16,349 nucleotides of DNA from an uncultured Eubacteriales bacterium (GTDB taxonomy: Bacteria > Bacillota > Clostridia > Lachnospirales > Lachnospiraceae): contig ONVB01000164.1 in the NCBI GenBank assembly GCA_900321145.1, positions 1 to 16,349 on the forward strand. Direction: 5' to 3'. Each line of letters begins with the position of its first letter. The stretch's first letter is position 1. The translations under genes and the position numbers were made by a program. The notes beneath the pieces are model-generated. The model made no database searches, was not told where the DNA came from, and worked only from the letters and a program-made list of their open reading frames with translations. Below are positions 15,001 to 16,349 of the stretch, piece by piece.

Positions 15001-15946
15001 TATTATTTCTATGTCAGATACTGTAATTGCTGCAAAAGGACATGATCTTATGCATGTTAATGCTGTTGAGCCGTCCGTCGGTGAGGATGGAAACATTGAA
15101 TACTGGCTCTGTTATAGATGCGGATTGTATTACAGCGATATGAATTGTACGCATGAGATTACTGAAGAGGAAACGGTTATTCCTGCATTACCGGATGATT
15201 CCGAAGAATCTGAAGAATACGATATTTCTGATTGTGATGTCAAGTATACTAAAGTGTCAGCGTGGACAGGGTCCGCTATCAAGCCGGTGGTTACAGTAAA
15301 AGATGAAAGCCATATCCTTGTAAAAGGTAAAGACTATACAGTTGTGTATGCCAATAATGTAAAACCGGGAACGGGATCTATAATCATAACCGGAATAGGT
15401 GATTATGCCGGAAGATTGACCTGTACATTTAGCATAAAGCAGGCAAATCTCAAATACAGGGCTTATGTACAGAAGAAAGGCTGGATGAGTTGGTCAAAAG
15501 CGCCAGTGGGACAAAACACAAATCAAGCCAACTATGCAGGTACAACGGATAATCTCCGTATGGAGACCATTCAAATGCAGTTAAGCGGTACAGGCGGTTA
15601 TGTCAGATACCGTGCATACTGTGCAAAGAAAGGCTGGACACAGTGGGCTACGACAGCGGACACAAGAACCTATGCGGGAACAAAGGGAGAGTCGAGAAGA
15701 GTTGAGATGATACAGCTGCAGGCCAAAGGACAGGTGGCCGAGCTCTATGATATGTATTACAGAACCTACTGCGAGAATTTCGGATGGCTCGGGTGGGCCG
15801 ACAATAACGCGAAGTCAGGCTCGGCAGGTTATGCGCGAAAGCTCGAGGCGTTTCAGATTCAGTTTGTTCCTAAAGGAACGTATTTTGATAAGGGAGAAAG
15901 AAAGGCGTTTTACGATAAGTCAAAGGACGGAGCTGACCCGAAGTGA
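12098..15946 (+). CDS. Secreted CAP-domain protein with Big_2, eight CxxC knuckles and a C-terminal ChW block
   Basis: A 1282-residue secreted protein starting at ATG 12098 behind GGGAGG. Signal peptide: MKKR, a hydrophobic core, likely cleavage after VYA (about residue 26). Then an alpha-helical stretch (31-65), and a CAP (SCP/PR1-like) domain at about 65-270 with its hallmarks: H184 in KRHSSL, ENLAFG (192-197), W203 and GHYTN (243-247). CxxC knuckles of the form CxxC(G/N) occur at residues 351, 375, 507, 823, 864, 903, 954 and 1005. Between them lie strand-rich repeats, a Big_2-type Ig domain (631-715, containing WTSSNEKVATVDSNG) and an Fn3-like segment (718-800). An AWTGS Ig-like module (1042-1117) and a ChW block (1118 to the end) close the chain, which ends KDGADPK. 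There is no sorting signal. CAP domains are extracellular and often bind lipids or ligands; surface adhesion is inferred. Confidence 0.87.
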   Translation: MKKRIAVVMIIACVLSLFSPAFPVYAGSDSADIEAQIAEAENELEEAKAAKAANDEKIEKGTLGFVEYMLNKSDLTDNQRRDLNSAKTILNEAIAESFTDWWGGDNTGLPESRNGKVTVIGDRYDAISLDNYEAMFVYLRSVNEIRDTDDLYVDTMKRKAAKTNFYITAIAQTGADRAAGLKRHSSLKTSCENLAFGQPPAIWLSEKGNFKKAMESLGIKKLISEENIKAIEAEAESGGYEIGHYTNLFWAVDQVMGIGFTNYGGTVCYNATKESNYTNKYAVYTIDEFEALFNEYYDTINPELFEKRIEEKQEILNKLYESYYSACSEHSFNDVAADADCTADGYRGRKCSKCGYVIKDEIIPATGHNFEDGICSRCGKKTVKEITEVGLSYTVGGSTYINTTSEQLYEVGKELSFYIQYKTESDYIFGDEFVVDILDPSVVQYTPESNDKGKMTMLKPGITKVKIYAKDNPAVFQEIFIDVADKGGHNYVISPADNDENTTIATCSKCGRVVDITVPTIEKVYYSKDNSSYFQSDYFRFDADSIGYVRVYLNGCKYFGSHQIVGNNDIVFEIEDESVMKFTETNGSSIVTGTFDILKRGSTNITIYPKYNPTKKRVYKAVVLGSTDSLVTEIKLDKTVAVLDLSDDKTVKLSADVSPSNAMIKELRWTSSNEKVATVDSNGNVTAVGNGTAVIRAYAIDGSGVSSDFCRVTVWGAQAAPSVSKADFSISEKKIISNLEGDYEYRILKDGEWSGWSLSGIYTGLSTNTEYKIGVRLIKQSASYLKEGEEKVVTIKTNDHTPMAIVGKEATCTEDGFSDGSICEICGEVIEPQETIEALGHEWDEGIVSVEADCENDGEIVYTCNRCNEVKKEVIAKTGHKLEFREEIQASDEKSGMKAHWECVNCGSLYLDKQAIKKVTKEELKTDVEKHILIKHDAKAATCVTDGNIAFWECEECGKLFKDSSAKHIISMSDTVIAAKGHDLMHVNAVEPSVGEDGNIEYWLCYRCGLYYSDMNCTHEITEEETVIPALPDDSEESEEYDISDCDVKYTKVSAWTGSAIKPVVTVKDESHILVKGKDYTVVYANNVKPGTGSIIITGIGDYAGRLTCTFSIKQANLKYRAYVQKKGWMSWSKAPVGQNTNQANYAGTTDNLRMETIQMQLSGTGGYVRYRAYCAKKGWTQWATTADTRTYAGTKGESRRVEMIQLQAKGQVAELYDMYYRTYCENFGWLGWADNNAKSGSAGYARKLEAFQIQFVPKGTYFDKGERKAFYDKSKDGADPK
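15449..15946 (+). repeat. ChW repeat block at the C-terminus of the CAP protein
   Basis: Residues 1118-1282, opening LKYRAYVQKKGW, with cores YRAYCAKKGWTQW and YRTYCENFGWLGW. It aligns without gaps to the internal block of the first surface protein (10244-10730); the middle stretch TTDNLRMETIQMQLSG is identical in both. Codons differ synonymously at many of the identical residues, so the copies are not a very recent duplication. Confidence 0.8.
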
Positions 15947-16031
15947 TAGCTGACGTTAACTGAAGTGCTGCCTTGCATTCGGAATAGATAGTAAAAAGGT
16001 ATTGCAGCATACTTATACGAGGCATATCACT
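15947..16031 (+). other. Short spacer after the CAP/ChW gene
   Basis: It holds a loose inverted repeat: TGCTGC near 15967 pairs with GCAGCA near 16006, with a possible CTT/AAG extension interrupted by unpaired bases. No U-run follows on the plus strand, so it is a poor terminator. No gene is seen. Confidence 0.3.
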
Positions 16032-16196
16032 ATGTAAAGAATCAATCCCAAGAAGAAGGCCGATCGGAAACGTTTTGTCAGATACAAGGAAGGCGCAGAG
16101 CTGTACTCCATGTGTCAGTCCAAGTTCGAGGATATGGCAAGGGATACTATGAAAAACAAGAGGAAAATCATCGAGAACATCATAAGAGCATTTTAA
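16032..16196 (+). pseudogene. Probable decayed DUF6462-like (excisionase-type) gene
   Basis: From 16038 to TAA 16194 the frame reads RINPKKKADRKRFVRYKEG, then AELYSMCQSKFEDMARDT and a basic helical end ending in RAF. The RKRFVRYKEGAELYSM pattern recalls DUF6462, small proteins often encoded next to tyrosine integrases in clostridial mobile elements. The frame has no usable start: the ATG at 16032 is followed at once by TAA (16035-16037), where an AAA would give a normal MKR opening. The second half is also shorter than in the family as I remember it, suggesting internal loss. Likely a relic of an integrated element; a non-canonical start cannot be excluded. Confidence 0.5.
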
Positions 16197-16245
16197 GAGC
16201 GGTGGCTGCAGTTTTGTTTGTTGGAGCAGGAATAAGATACAGAAA

Positions 16246-16349
16246 TTATTTTATTGTATCTTCACGTATATGTTTAAACAGAGGCTCGTAACGATTCTTT
16301 TCGGAAGCAAGGCATACCAGGTAATAGTCAGCACAGCATTCGGGATCGG
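16246..16349 (-). CDS. C-terminal end of a minus-strand gene running off the window
   Basis: On the minus strand an open frame enters from the right edge and stops at TAA (plus 16246-16248), giving 33 residues that include DPECCADYYLVCLASEKNR and end in REDTIK. The mix of acidic, basic and aromatic residues looks coding, but the piece is too short to name. An eight-base inverted repeat, AAGATACA (16234-16241) and TGTATCTT (16255-16262), spans its stop codon without a clear U-run. The frame could be chance. Confidence 0.35.
   Translation of the reverse strand, partial: DPECCADYYLVCLASEKNRYEPLFKHIREDTIK

Noticed and set aside
8153..15946. LPXTG sorting signal or SLH domains in the two surface proteins
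   Set aside because: Neither C-terminus has an LPXTG motif, hydrophobic tail or SLH repeat.
1..16349. CRISPR array, rRNA or tRNA genes, intact transposase
   Set aside because: I saw no regularly spaced short repeats, no rRNA-like stretch, no tRNA cloverleaf and no transposase or integrase motif in the window.

Overview
The window looks like an accessory stretch of a Clostridia (Bacillota) chromosome, probably from a Lachnospiraceae-like gut anaerobe. The main clues are strong AGGAGG-type ribosome sites, GTG starts, large secreted proteins with Clostridial hydrophobic-W (ChW) repeats, a CAP-domain surface protein and a trace of a DUF6462-like excisionase-type gene. The species cannot be named from this sequence alone.

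Layout. (1) 1-166 is the 3' end of an unknown helical protein, followed by a gap of about 300 bases with a GC-rich hairpin. (2) 466-3707 is a plus-strand operon: a MoxR-type AAA+ ATPase, a DUF2201-like metallopeptidase/VWA protein carrying two zincin-like segments, and a small charged helical protein. (3) 3722-4235 holds two short, overlapping, very AT-rich genes of unknown function. (4) 4414-4986 on the minus strand is a SprT-like zinc protease fused to a UvrD/PcrA-type Tudor-like domain, with its own promoter and terminator. (5) 5242-6834 is a tightly overlapping three-gene operon: a DUF4869-like protein, a 150-residue P-loop protein and a TOPRIM-like/zinc-ribbon protein. This is the best candidate for an undescribed system. 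(6) 7139-7840 is a metallophosphoesterase broken by an in-frame TGA, followed by a perfect 12-bp inverted repeat and a GNAT acetyltransferase remnant. (7) 8153-15946 holds two secreted proteins of about 1270-1280 residues that share Ig-like modules and ChW blocks. The first has MBG/Ig-like repeats and two ChW blocks; the second has a CAP domain, a Big_2 domain, eight CxxC knuckles and one ChW block. (8) 15947-16349 holds a degraded DUF6462-like gene and the end of a minus-strand gene.

How the genes fit together. The MoxR/VWA pair follows the known pairing of MoxR ATPases with VWA cochaperones, probably remodelling or metal-loading an unknown client. The SprT-Tudor protein suggests removal of DNA-protein crosslinks, possibly near RNA polymerase. 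The three-gene operon joins a nucleotide-binding protein to a possible nuclease and is compatible with nucleic-acid processing or defence. The two surface proteins probably act at the cell envelope in adhesion or matrix interaction. The broken phosphoesterase, the acetyltransferase fragment, the DUF6462 relic and the AT-rich pair point to a region that has been repeatedly invaded and eroded.
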